Made by a program: the position numbers and the translations under genes
Notes under the pieces: model-generated
Told to the model about the DNA's origin: nothing
The model's input: only the letters and a program-made list of their open reading frames with translations
Database searches by the model: none
Part shown: positions 8,976 to 17,225 of the stretch, one piece after another
How the letters are laid out: each line of letters begins with the position of its first letter
Numbering within the stretch: the stretch's first letter is position 1
From: Flagellimonas alvinocaridis
Lineage (GTDB): Bacteria > Bacteroidota > Bacteroidia > Flavobacteriales > Flavobacteriaceae
Reading direction: 5' to 3'
Length of the DNA: 64,000 nucleotides
Assembly: GCF_004916895.1 (NCBI RefSeq)
Contig: NZ_SNTZ01000001.1
Coordinates: 156,263 to 220,262, forward strand

Positions 8976-10064
8976 TCAATCGGTAAGGACGATTACTCCT
9001 TTGATTCCATTGATGGTGAATTTTCCCTTGGTCCCGTTGCCATAGCTTGCCGTGATATCGCGGATCTTGCTTCCTTCATTGGTCACATTGGTCTTAATGT
9101 TTGTAAAGGTCTTGGGCACCCGCAGCAGGCCTTGCTCCAAGGTCGCGCCAAAGTCAAAGACCATTCCTGAAACGTTCATATTGATCTCGGAGGATTCCTG
9201 TACAATATTGATGTCCGCATCGGGCTTAGACACTTTTTTGATGTCTACATCCGCTATTCTTAGTGTGAGGAACATGCCATTTGTTACATCGGCAATGTCA
9301 ACATTTGAAAATTTAAAATCCCCCCGAAGACTGCCCACCATCGCCAATTCTACCTCATCTTTACTGGAATAGAGTTCCAAATCTGCCACTTGGTCCAAAG
9401 TTATCTCACTTCCACTACTTAAGATTTTCAACTTTTGGGCATGTTCAATGTCAATGGAACCATTATCCATTTTAATATTTCCGTACCCCATGTTCCGGGC
9501 ATTGAATTTCCCAAAGCGTATATCCGCCTTGGCCGTTGATATATCGCTATTGATCCAGATATCCCCATGCTGGAGATCCGTTTCCAAATCCCCTTCCCAT
9601 GCCTCTATGATAATGTCTCCAAACTTATTGTTGATATTGAGCTCCGCATTGATGGGCAGGAATACTTCATAATCTATCTGCACATTGGATTTATCAAAAT
9701 CGAACGGATTGGCCTTGCTAAAATATTTGGCAAAAAGATTGGCATCACGATCCTTTATTTCAGAAATGAATTGGATGAAATTTCCAGCTTGGATTGCTTT
9801 GGGCTGAATCCGTTCCAGTAGTTTTTCCGCGCTCTCATCCTTCCTGTGGTTCACTTGAATGGAAACGGACACCTTGACTTGGTCCCTGCCCCATCCGTTG
9901 ATAACCACATTCCCATACTTATTTTCAATATGCACCTTGCCCGTAGGGGATAGGTCATAGGTCTTGTTCCATTGCTTGCTGTGTTCGCTTTGTGCGAGGG
10001 TGGCAACGGTCCAGAAAGACACCAGCAGTGCCGTAATCATGGTTTTATAGTGTATATCCCTCAT
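8976..10064 (-). CDS. DUF4097-like exported beta-helix protein
   Basis: A 362-residue protein with a signal peptide (MITALLVSFWTVATLAQ) and repeated short beta rungs (VHIENKYGNVVINGWGRDQVKV, ELNINNKFGDIIIEAWEGD), the pattern of DUF4097/DUF4098 and GIN-like proteins. No catalytic motif is visible; it probably lies in the periplasm or outer envelope. Its start overlaps the 3' end of the putative anti-sigma gene by 20 bp, implying coupled translation. ATG 10040, just outside the overlap, is an alternative that gives a cleaner signal peptide. Confidence 0.8.
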   Translation of the reverse strand: MRDIHYKTMITALLVSFWTVATLAQSEHSKQWNKTYDLSPTGKVHIENKYGNVVINGWGRDQVKVSVSIQVNHRKDESAEKLLERIQPKAIQAGNFIQFISEIKDRDANLFAKYFSKANPFDFDKSNVQIDYEVFLPINAELNINNKFGDIIIEAWEGDLETDLQHGDIWINSDISTAKADIRFGKFNARNMGYGNIKMDNGSIDIEHAQKLKILSSGSEITLDQVADLELYSSKDEVELAMVGSLRGDFKFSNVDIADVTNGMFLTLRIADVDIKKVSKPDADINIVQESSEINMNVSGMVFDFGATLEQGLLRVPKTFTNIKTNVTNEGSKIRDITASYGNGTKGKFTINGIKGVIVLTD

Positions 10065-10590
10065 AATCCATTTCTTTTTTTGAAGCGTTAATCTGTTTCA
10101 ACAAATTCTCTATCAACTCAATACGCTTTTTATAGTTGTTCACAATAGCTTCGAGTACCCGTTCATTGTCCAGATTGTCCCGCATTTCCAATTTTAGTTG
10201 CATATATTCCTCGTCCAGCTCATCCATGAAGGATAAAAACTCTTCTTTGTCCATAGCAGAAAGTTTTGGGTTTTCCTGTATCAACAATACCTGTTGATGG
10301 ACTAGATGCTGATAATGCATATCTATTTCCAAAAGTTCCTCACTGGCATATCCCTCCATATTTTGGCCTGGGGCATTCATCGTTACAAATGCCGTGAGCG
10401 AAAGTCCCACCAGCAACACAATGGAAGCCGCCACCTTAAACCCTCTCGATTTCCAAAGTGGGATGACCTTGGGTTCTGCTTTCTCTTCCAATTGGGAGGC
10501 AATGCCTTTCCAAAGCTTGTCCCTGTCCACCTTGTGAACATCAAAAGCCTCTTTATTTTCCCTAATACGTTTTTCAAAATTGTCCATCAT
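10045..10590 (-). CDS. Putative membrane-anchored anti-sigma factor
   Basis: A 181-residue protein: a charged cytoplasmic N-terminus (about 1-45), one transmembrane segment at about 50-69 (VAASIVLLVGLSLTAFVTM), and a mostly helical, glutamate-rich outer region. The layout and its position, overlapping the ECF sigma gene by 4 bp, indicate an anti-sigma factor. No zinc-binding HxxxCxxC motif is present, so it is not a ZAS-type anti-sigma. Function is inferred from context and topology only. Confidence 0.65.
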   Translation of the reverse strand: MMDNFEKRIRENKEAFDVHKVDRDKLWKGIASQLEEKAEPKVIPLWKSRGFKVAASIVLLVGLSLTAFVTMNAPGQNMEGYASEELLEIDMHYQHLVHQQVLLIQENPKLSAMDKEEFLSFMDELDEEYMQLKLEMRDNLDNERVLEAIVNNYKKRIELIENLLKQINASKKEMDYEGYTL

Positions 10591-11147
10591 AACTCCTTTA
10601 CAATTTGAATTAGTTTCTTTTTAGCACGGTGGTATTGCGACTTTGATGTAGAGGTGGTAATCTGCAAAATTTCTCCAATCTCAACATGGTCATACCCTTC
10701 AATCAGATATAAGGTGATGATTTGTCTGTATCCCTCTGGCAATTGGGCCAGACCGGTTTTTATCTTTTCCATTTCAAAATCATCATCTTCTATTTTTTCG
10801 TCTTCTTCTACCGGCTCCCCTTCATTTTCCATGGAAGCGAACAGTAACCGTTTTGCCTTTAGGTGATTGATGCTCCTATTGATCACAATTCGTTTGAGCC
10901 ATGCCCCGAAAGTGCTTTCAAACCGAAACGTGTCCAATTTTTTAAACGCCTCCACAAAGCTTTCCTGCAAGACATCCTCGGCATCTTCCCGAATGGTCAG
11001 TAACCGCATGGCAACATTGAACATGGCATCCACATACAATCCATACAACTGGTATTGTGCGTTCTGGTTTCCTTGTTTGCTCTGCTCCACCAAAGTTTGG
11101 TGCGTAAGACGTACGTTTGCTTCCAAAAATCCTGGACGATTATTCAA
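10587..11147 (-). CDS. ECF-type RNA polymerase sigma factor
   Basis: A 186-residue sigma-70 family protein lacking region 1. Region 2 spans about 25-90 (EDAEDVLQESFVEAFKKLDTF, FGAWLKRIVINRSINHLK) and region 4 about 125-180 (LPEGYRQIITLYLIEGYDHVEIGEIL then a recognition helix TTSTSKSQYHRAKKKL). It would direct core polymerase to promoters of its own regulon, probably including this five-gene operon. The start is read as TTG 11147, as no ATG lies before region 2. The putative anti-sigma gene follows with a 4-bp overlap. Confidence 0.92.
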   Translation of the reverse strand: MNNRPGFLEANVRLTHQTLVEQSKQGNQNAQYQLYGLYVDAMFNVAMRLLTIREDAEDVLQESFVEAFKKLDTFRFESTFGAWLKRIVINRSINHLKAKRLLFASMENEGEPVEEDEKIEDDDFEMEKIKTGLAQLPEGYRQIITLYLIEGYDHVEIGEILQITTSTSKSQYHRAKKKLIQIVKEL

Positions 11148-11228
11148 TGACGCTAAAAATAATTCTATTTCATTCTATCCCAATGACAAATCAAAAATGA
11201 AATGGTTGCACGTTTTTATTTTTTTTCG

Positions 11229-11259
11229 AAAAAAAAAGCCTTCAACGTAAATTGAAGGC
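11229..11259 (-). terminator. Rho-independent terminator after the second PorP/SprF gene
   Basis: Read on the minus strand: an 8-bp stem (GCCTTCAA / TTGAAGGC), 6-nt loop, then nine T residues. It lies about 30 bp downstream of the PorP/SprF stop and closes that operon before the sigma-factor promoter region. Confidence 0.85.
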
Positions 11260-11290
11260 ATGCTGCATGAGGTTAGGTTCTATGTTTGGT

Positions 11291-12220
11291 TTATTGTGTG
11301 GAAACGCGTCCTTGGGACCCGTCCGTCTTTTTCAGTTCTTTAAATTGGTATCGTAGGAACAATTCGTGGCTTCCTCCTGTATATCCCCCCAAATTGGAAG
11401 ATGTTAGATCGTAAGCATAACCTGCATTAAGATTAGGGGTAATTTGAAGCCCCAATAAGGCAGAAAAGGAATCGTCCCATCTATATGCAGCACCAAAGGT
11501 GAAAGTTTCCCTGATGATGGCATTGGCCGAAACATCCAAAATAATCGGTGCCCCCGGGACCCACTTAATAAAAAAGGATGGTCGAAGCACCACCTCGGGG
11601 GTCACATCGAACATCTTTCCTCCAATAAAATAGTAATGGAGTCGCTCGGCTGCAATTTCCTGTTCTTCCCCATCATAATGCTTTTGCGAAAAGAAATTGG
11701 GCACGGCAAAGCCCAAATAACTATCCTTGGTCTGATAATATAGTCCCGCCCCAATGGTCGGGAAAAATTTGCTTTTGATATTGTTTTGAAAGGCTACATC
11801 GGGATTCTCGGTCAATCCTTTGGAGAAATCCACATCAAAAAGTCGTCCGCCAACCTTTAGTCCAAAGGACAATTTTCGATTGGTGCTGTCCAATTGAATG
11901 GTATAAGACACATTGCCATCCACAAAAATCTCTGAGGAAGGCCCCAATGCATCGTGGGCCAAAATACCGCCCACGCCCAATTTGTTTTCCAAAGGGGCAT
12001 CCACGGCCAATACCTGTGTATTTGGCGCTCCGTTGATACCCACCCATTGGGAACGATGCAACAACAAGGCCGTAAGGTACCCTTGTGACCCCGCATAGGC
12101 AGGGTTTACACTCATAGTGTTGTACATGTATTGGGTAAATTGAGGGTCTTGTTGTGCCGAAACCGACAAACATCCCCATGCCAGGAACATAATGCCAATA
12201 TGTTTAACCCTTTTTCTCAT
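11291..12220 (-). CDS. PorP/SprF family type IX secretion membrane protein
   Basis: About 309 residues from ATG 12220, with signal peptide (IMFLAWGCLSVSAQ) and the family hallmark QQDPQFTQYMYNTMSVNPAYAGSQG, then LLLHRSQWVGINGAPNTQVL. The C-terminal half is beta-barrel-like and ends in the typical GGYTGGSHELFLRYQF. It is a much closer match to canonical PorP/SprF than the other copy in this window. It follows the giant DUF11 protein by 3-36 bp depending on start (an in-frame ATG lies at 12253) and is expected to assist that substrate's secretion or surface attachment. Confidence 0.93.
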   Translation of the reverse strand: MRKRVKHIGIMFLAWGCLSVSAQQDPQFTQYMYNTMSVNPAYAGSQGYLTALLLHRSQWVGINGAPNTQVLAVDAPLENKLGVGGILAHDALGPSSEIFVDGNVSYTIQLDSTNRKLSFGLKVGGRLFDVDFSKGLTENPDVAFQNNIKSKFFPTIGAGLYYQTKDSYLGFAVPNFFSQKHYDGEEQEIAAERLHYYFIGGKMFDVTPEVVLRPSFFIKWVPGAPIILDVSANAIIRETFTFGAAYRWDDSFSALLGLQITPNLNAGYAYDLTSSNLGGYTGGSHELFLRYQFKELKKTDGSQGRVSTQ

Positions 12221-12256
12221 TTGCCGTATATGCTTTCCTACCCCCTTGCCCATTAC

Positions 12257-15200
12257 CTATCTGTTTATGTATAGCCAATCTGTTTGTGGCTCGGAGCCAT
12301 CACCCAAGTCCAAAATATAATAGTAGGTCCCAACGGGCAACTGGTCTTCTTTTTGTACAATGGCCCTTCCATTGGGTGTACCGTCCCAATCATTATTGTA
12401 GCTTCGTTTTTGATAGACAATATTCCCCCAACGGTTGTATACTTGGAGTTCGTTTTGGGGATATCTGGAGATGCAATCAATTTTAAAAAAGTCATTGACC
12501 CCATCTCCATTGGGTGAAAATTCGTTGTAGACCACCAAACAGGTAGGACTTACGAATGCTTCGTCCGTATCATTGTCTCCATTGATATCAATTTGGTCCA
12601 CAAAAGCCAAAGCTGCCTGGTTTAGATAGTCTTCAATATCCAAAACTTCCACCGTGAGCTCAAGCTGGGCCGTTTCGCCAACTTCCAAAACATCCAACTC
12701 CCAAAAACCTGAGGTTTCATCAAACACACCCAATGATGATGAACTGGTCACCAATCTATATCCTTGCGGAAGCTGATCTTCCACACCAATGTTAGTGGCT
12801 GGTACAGTACCCAAATTGGTCAGTGTAATGGTAAAAACCACCTCATCACCAACATTTACCGAAGTATTGTCCACTTCTTTTGTCAAGGCCAAATCTGTGG
12901 TCTGTGGCACCACAAAGGTACTGGCTTCATCATCATCTTCAACTCCATCCGAAAAATCATCCACTAAAATTCCTTGTGCGGGATTGCTGTCCGGATCGGC
13001 AAAGTTGCTCCCTGTGATCTCGGCCACGTTTAAATATTCATCTGCTTCTCCGGTTGGGGCATTGACCCTGGCCAACACTTCCAATGTTTCTGTATTTTGA
13101 TTGAAAATAGTACGGTTTACGTTCCATAAACCCGTATCTGGATTGTAAACCCCGGCTGTGGTCGTATGGGATTGATATATATAGCCTATCGGCATACGCT
13201 CTGATACTATTACTCCTGTAGCATCAGTAGGGCCGTTATTGGTAACGCTGATCGTAAATCGAACCACATCACCCACATTAGGCGTAGGGTTGTCCACAAT
13301 TTTGACGAGTGACAAATCGGCCAAACCATCAGGCACAGGAACTACACTGGCCTGGTCATCTTCTGAGCTTAGGTTGTTGTTGGGTGTCGAATCAGGGTCA
13401 TAGGTTTCCAGTGCGATCAACTCCGCAGTATTCCTATAATCCCCATTGGGCAATACCAAGGCGGTTAAGGTCAAGATTTCAGAACTACCGCTGGATATGT
13501 TTGGTAAACTCCAAGATCCAGCAATATTATCGTAAGTGCCCGAAGTTGCCACAGCACTGATATAGCTATACCCCGTTGCCAATTGATCTTCAATCACCAA
13601 ACCTGTGGCATCATTGGGACCTGCATTGTTCACTGTAATGGTAAAAACAATTTCATCCCCAGCAGACGGACTCAAATCATCCGCTGTGTTTGTTATTGAA
13701 ATATCTGTTACATGCCTAGGTGTTGTAGATTGTACATCTTGGTCATCTTCCGAAGCAACATTGTTACCCGGAGTGGAATCTGTATCCAACTGAATGGCAG
13801 CAACCACTTCCGCCCTATTGGTGTAATTTCCGGAAGGATTCACTTCCGCCAAAATGTTCAATGTTGTATTGGCTCCACTCGCTACGCTACCCAAATACCA
13901 TAAACCGCTAAATGGGTCGTACAGACCACCAGAATCATCAGAAATATAGTTGTATCCAGATGGCAATAGGTCATCCACCACAATTCCGGAAGCATCACTT
14001 GGTCCTATATTGGATAGGGTTAGTGTGAATGTAATAGTGCTGGATACATCTGGAAACTCATTGTCCACGGTAAGGCTTAGCTCCAAATCTGCCGCAGGAA
14101 TCGGGATGGTCCCTGCACTATCCTGATCATTTTCAAAAACATTATCGTTATTGGGTATGGAATTGGGGTCCACATTGTTGGAGGAAAATACTTCGGTCAC
14201 ATTAAAATAATCACCGGAAGCGTTGACCGTTGCCACAATATTCAAAGTCTCGGTGACCCCATTTGGCAATACATTGTTCAATTCCCAAATTCCTGTTGTG
14301 GCATTATAGGTTCCTGCGGTTCTACTGTTGGAAACATACGTATAACCCGAAGGGAGTACATCCATTATCTCTACACCGGTTACATCACTTGGACCCAAGT
14401 TAGAGATATTGATGTTGAAGATTACCTCTTCACCAACCACTGGACTAAGCTTATCCACCGACTTGCGCAATAGCAAATCGGATATTGCGATAGGAGTTGG
14501 TGTTATGGATACTTGATCATCTTCAGCGCCATTGTTGTTTCCCGGGGTCGAATCTACATCCATCTCGGTTAATCCCGTAAGTTCTGCAGTATTGCTGTAA
14601 TCTCCGCTTGAAAGCACATTGGCCGTTACGGTAAGGGTTTCCGTATTGGAACTGTTTAAACTGCCAACATTCCAGACTCCGTTCACAGCATTATAACTTC
14701 CCGAAGAAGGTACTGCACTCACCAAGCCATACCCAGAAGCCAATAGATCGGTGACCACAACGTTAGTGGCATCACTTGGGCCATCATTTTGCACGGTTAC
14801 CGTAAAAACAATTTGATCGCCCACATTAGGGGTTAGATTATCTGCTGTCTTGGTGATTGACAGGTCTACCAAAGGTTCAGGGATGACTACAACTTCGTCT
14901 TGATCGTCTTCCGCTGGAACATTATTGTTGGGTGTTGAATCAGCGTCAAATTGATCATGGTTGGTAACTTCTGCAATGTTGGTATATATTCCAGCGGGGT
15001 TTACGCTTGCCATAATGTTTAGGCTTTCCGAAGCCCCATTGGTCAAAGTGCCTACATTCCACAGACCCGAAATAGCATTGTAGCTACCTCCCCCATTATC
15101 CGAAATATAAGTGAATCCAGACGGAAGAAGGTCAGTTACCTCTACCGAGGTTGCCGTGTTTGGACCCGCATTGGAAATGGTCAACACAAACATGACATTG

Positions 15201-16402
15201 TCACTTACCAAGGGAGGGGATTTGCTAATCGTTTTGGTTAAAGAAAGATCTATGACTTCAACAGGGGTCAAGGAAACATCGCCTTGGTCATCTTCTGAAG
15301 AAACCCCATTGGCAGGGGTTGAATCCAAATCGTACCCATCCGAAGCAATGACCTGCGAGGTGTTCGTGTAATTTCCACTCGGGTTAACGGTAACATCAAT
15401 CGTCAAGGTTTCCGATGCGCCATTGGCCAAAGTGCCCACCTGCCAAAATCCTGTGGCCGAACTATAGGTTCCGGCCGTGGCGGTGTACGACACAAAATTA
15501 AACCCAGAAAGAAGTTGATCTACCACGATTACATTGGTAGCATCATCTGGACCGTCATTGGTCAAGATTATTTCAAAACTGATCTGCTCACCAACTCCCG
15601 GTGCCAAATTATTGCCTACAACGGTTTTTATCAAAGATAAATCCGCTTGTTGTGGCGATGCGGTAAGGGCGTCTTCATCGTCCTCACTCTGATCACCATC
15701 ATCATTGTTTGGCGTACTGTCCAAATCAATTTGATCACAAAAAGTAATCTGTGCAATATGTTCAAATTCGTTTGAAACTCCAGTAGGAGTTTGTACAGTT
15801 GCATTGAATGTAAGCGCCAAAGTATTGGTTCCCTGTGGAACAGTAAGCCCTGACCACACTACCGCCTGCGGCCCAATAAAAAAGGTTCCCCCATTGCTTA
15901 TCGCAGTAATATTGCCATAGCCCGGAGGTATTAGGTTCTCAACAGCAACCCCTGTGGCATCCACATCTCCCAGATTGCTAAGATTGATTGTAAAATTGAC
16001 TATATCCCCAACATCGGGGACAGTATTACTAGCCAAAGTTTCCACTTCAAGATCAACACCCAAAAAAGTAACTCCCACAGTATCTGACACTGTTATACAA
16101 GTAATATCGGATACCGTCCATTCAAAAATGTAAATCCCGGGTACCATACCAAATACTTGCGTGCCAGGATCGTTGTCATTGGCAAAACTCACCAAAGATG
16201 GGCCGGACAATTGTGTCCAAGTTCCCGTACCCAGAACAGGGGATACCGCATTTAAAAAAACTGATGTCGTTTGATTTTCGGTCTGATCTGGTCCAGCATC
16301 TGCCACGCACAACTGACCATATCCCATCTGAATTGAGATGAACATAAACAAAACAACCAAGCACTGGTTTTTTTTGTTCCAACAGTATTGAAATATGTTC
16401 AT
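12257..16402 (-). CDS. Giant DUF11-repeat surface protein with T9SS type B sorting domain
   Basis: A 1381-residue secreted protein with signal peptide (VVLFMFISIQMGYGQ), an N-terminal PKD/Ig-like region (~30-115), nine tandem DUF11 repeats of ~125 residues (each beginning like ADLSLVKIVDNPTPNVGD), and a C-terminal CHU_C sorting domain (~1285-1381: EFSPNGDGVNDFFKIDCI, VYNRWGNIVY, DWDGTPNG, PVGTYYYILDLGDG). Repeats 2-8 end in an acidic linker of the form DxDSTPxNN...EDDQ, possibly calcium-binding. The architecture fits an adhesin displayed by T9SS. The PorP/SprF gene immediately follows. The ligand is unknown. Confidence 0.93.
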   Translation of the reverse strand: MNIFQYCWNKKNQCLVVLFMFISIQMGYGQLCVADAGPDQTENQTTSVFLNAVSPVLGTGTWTQLSGPSLVSFANDNDPGTQVFGMVPGIYIFEWTVSDITCITVSDTVGVTFLGVDLEVETLASNTVPDVGDIVNFTINLSNLGDVDATGVAVENLIPPGYGNITAISNGGTFFIGPQAVVWSGLTVPQGTNTLALTFNATVQTPTGVSNEFEHIAQITFCDQIDLDSTPNNDDGDQSEDDEDALTASPQQADLSLIKTVVGNNLAPGVGEQISFEIILTNDGPDDATNVIVVDQLLSGFNFVSYTATAGTYSSATGFWQVGTLANGASETLTIDVTVNPSGNYTNTSQVIASDGYDLDSTPANGVSSEDDQGDVSLTPVEVIDLSLTKTISKSPPLVSDNVMFVLTISNAGPNTATSVEVTDLLPSGFTYISDNGGGSYNAISGLWNVGTLTNGASESLNIMASVNPAGIYTNIAEVTNHDQFDADSTPNNNVPAEDDQDEVVVIPEPLVDLSITKTADNLTPNVGDQIVFTVTVQNDGPSDATNVVVTDLLASGYGLVSAVPSSGSYNAVNGVWNVGSLNSSNTETLTVTANVLSSGDYSNTAELTGLTEMDVDSTPGNNNGAEDDQVSITPTPIAISDLLLRKSVDKLSPVVGEEVIFNINISNLGPSDVTGVEIMDVLPSGYTYVSNSRTAGTYNATTGIWELNNVLPNGVTETLNIVATVNASGDYFNVTEVFSSNNVDPNSIPNNDNVFENDQDSAGTIPIPAADLELSLTVDNEFPDVSSTITFTLTLSNIGPSDASGIVVDDLLPSGYNYISDDSGGLYDPFSGLWYLGSVASGANTTLNILAEVNPSGNYTNRAEVVAAIQLDTDSTPGNNVASEDDQDVQSTTPRHVTDISITNTADDLSPSAGDEIVFTITVNNAGPNDATGLVIEDQLATGYSYISAVATSGTYDNIAGSWSLPNISSGSSEILTLTALVLPNGDYRNTAELIALETYDPDSTPNNNLSSEDDQASVVPVPDGLADLSLVKIVDNPTPNVGDVVRFTISVTNNGPTDATGVIVSERMPIGYIYQSHTTTAGVYNPDTGLWNVNRTIFNQNTETLEVLARVNAPTGEADEYLNVAEITGSNFADPDSNPAQGILVDDFSDGVEDDDEASTFVVPQTTDLALTKEVDNTSVNVGDEVVFTITLTNLGTVPATNIGVEDQLPQGYRLVTSSSSLGVFDETSGFWELDVLEVGETAQLELTVEVLDIEDYLNQAALAFVDQIDINGDNDTDEAFVSPTCLVVYNEFSPNGDGVNDFFKIDCISRYPQNELQVYNRWGNIVYQKRSYNNDWDGTPNGRAIVQKEDQLPVGTYYYILDLGDGSEPQTDWLYINR

Positions 16403-16443
16403 AGTTGAGGAAATGAGGTTGAGCTTAGGAGACTAAGCCTACC

Positions 16444-16451
16444 CAAACATA
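16444..16451 (-). promoter_or_regulatory. Putative -7 promoter element for the DUF11 adhesin operon
   Basis: TATGTTTG on the minus strand matches the Bacteroidetes TAnnTTTG element, 41 bp upstream of the start. No well-spaced TTG -33 box is visible. A small hairpin (GCTTAG, GAGA loop, CTAAGC at 16423-16438) lies at the predicted start of the leader. Confidence 0.45.
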
Positions 16452-16772
16452 TCAACAAACATTAACAAAACGGAAGTTATGTTGTATTTCACCGATCATT
16501 TGTTGTGAAATATCAGATATATGAGGAGAGCTCTTGAGTTAAGCTAATTACCTTTGACCAACAATACTTTTAAAGTATTGATAATCAATACGATATATTC
16601 TTCATTGCTTTACTTTGATACCATAACTTGGTAATGACTTTGAACATTTAGAAAAAATGAAGAATTTGCCTAGAGATAAATGATGCTGGCGGACACATCT
16701 TTTTTGGGAAAGCGGGAATAAAACTCAACTATAAAACGTATGCACTTGAGCCCTCAACCATTTTGCTCGGCT
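16452..16772. other. Intergenic region with small palindrome and possible gene remnant
   Basis: No intact gene. A palindrome CAATACTT/AAGTATTG with a 3-nt loop lies at 16562-16580. On the plus strand about 48 codons, from just after a TGA near 16661 to a TGA at 16811, read HIFFGKAGIKLNYKTYALEP and onward. This resembles the end of an outer-membrane barrel but has no start and runs into the 3' end of the Fur-family gene. It may be a remnant or chance. Confidence 0.3.
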
Positions 16773-17147
16773 TTATGAGCAGTCAATACAAGTTCCGGTC
16801 AAAATACAGTTGACTCCCTCCACTGCATAGCCCACGGGCAACGAAAATTGTACTTCTTCCTTGAGGCACTCTATCGTCTGGCATTGGGTACACCTAAAAT
16901 GAAAATGATGTGCCGGTATTTGATTTTCCCCACAGTTGATACAGAAAGCAAAATACTGTTTCCCGTCCTCGGCAACTATTCTGTGCACAATGCCATCCTC
17001 ACAAAAATTATTAAGTACACGATAAATGGTTGCACGGTTTATATCGATGTCGATTTCCCGCTCAATGGCATCCTGGCTCATGGCCTTGCCTCTCCGTGAT
17101 AACAAATCCAGTACCGCTTCTTTAGTGGGTGTGCTTCTTCGTTTCAT
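16773..17147 (-). CDS. Fur-family transcriptional regulator
   Basis: A 124-residue metal-dependent repressor. Residues ~1-75 form the winged helix (AMSQDAIEREIDIDINRATIYRVLNNFCEDGIVHRI). The C-terminal dimer domain has a His cluster (AHHFHFRC), CxxC pairs CTQC and CIDC for structural zinc, and an extra CINC. Whether it senses zinc, iron or peroxide cannot be told; the divergent thioredoxin-reductase-like gene hints at redox or zinc control. A 29-bp near-perfect palindrome begins 4 bp before its start and is the likely operator, implying autorepression. Confidence 0.9.
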   Translation of the reverse strand: MKRRSTPTKEAVLDLLSRRGKAMSQDAIEREIDIDINRATIYRVLNNFCEDGIVHRIVAEDGKQYFAFCINCGENQIPAHHFHFRCTQCQTIECLKEEVQFSLPVGYAVEGVNCILTGTCIDCS

Positions 17148-17150
17148 AAT

Positions 17151-17179
17151 TTATTAATGCGACTTTGTTGCAATAATAA
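17151..17179. promoter_or_regulatory. Palindromic operator between Fur-family gene and oxidoreductase gene
   Basis: Two 13-bp arms, TTATTAATGCGAC (17151-17163) and GTTGCAATAATAA (17167-17179), match as inverted repeats at 11 of 13 positions around a TTT centre. The site fills most of the 78-bp divergent spacer and contains the -33 box of the rightward promoter, so a bound Fur-family dimer could repress both genes. Confidence 0.65.
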
Positions 17180-17197
17180 AAATTCTTTCTAACTTTG
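17168..17197 (+). promoter_or_regulatory. Promoter of thioredoxin-reductase-like gene
   Basis: TTG at 17168-17170, a 19-bp spacer, and TAACTTTG at 17190-17197 match the Bacteroidetes consensus TTG-N19-TAnnTTTG. The -33 box lies within the right arm of the palindrome. The predicted leader is about 22 nt. Confidence 0.7.
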
Positions 17198-17225
17198 GCA
17201 ACCCAATTCCTCATAAAACCATAAA

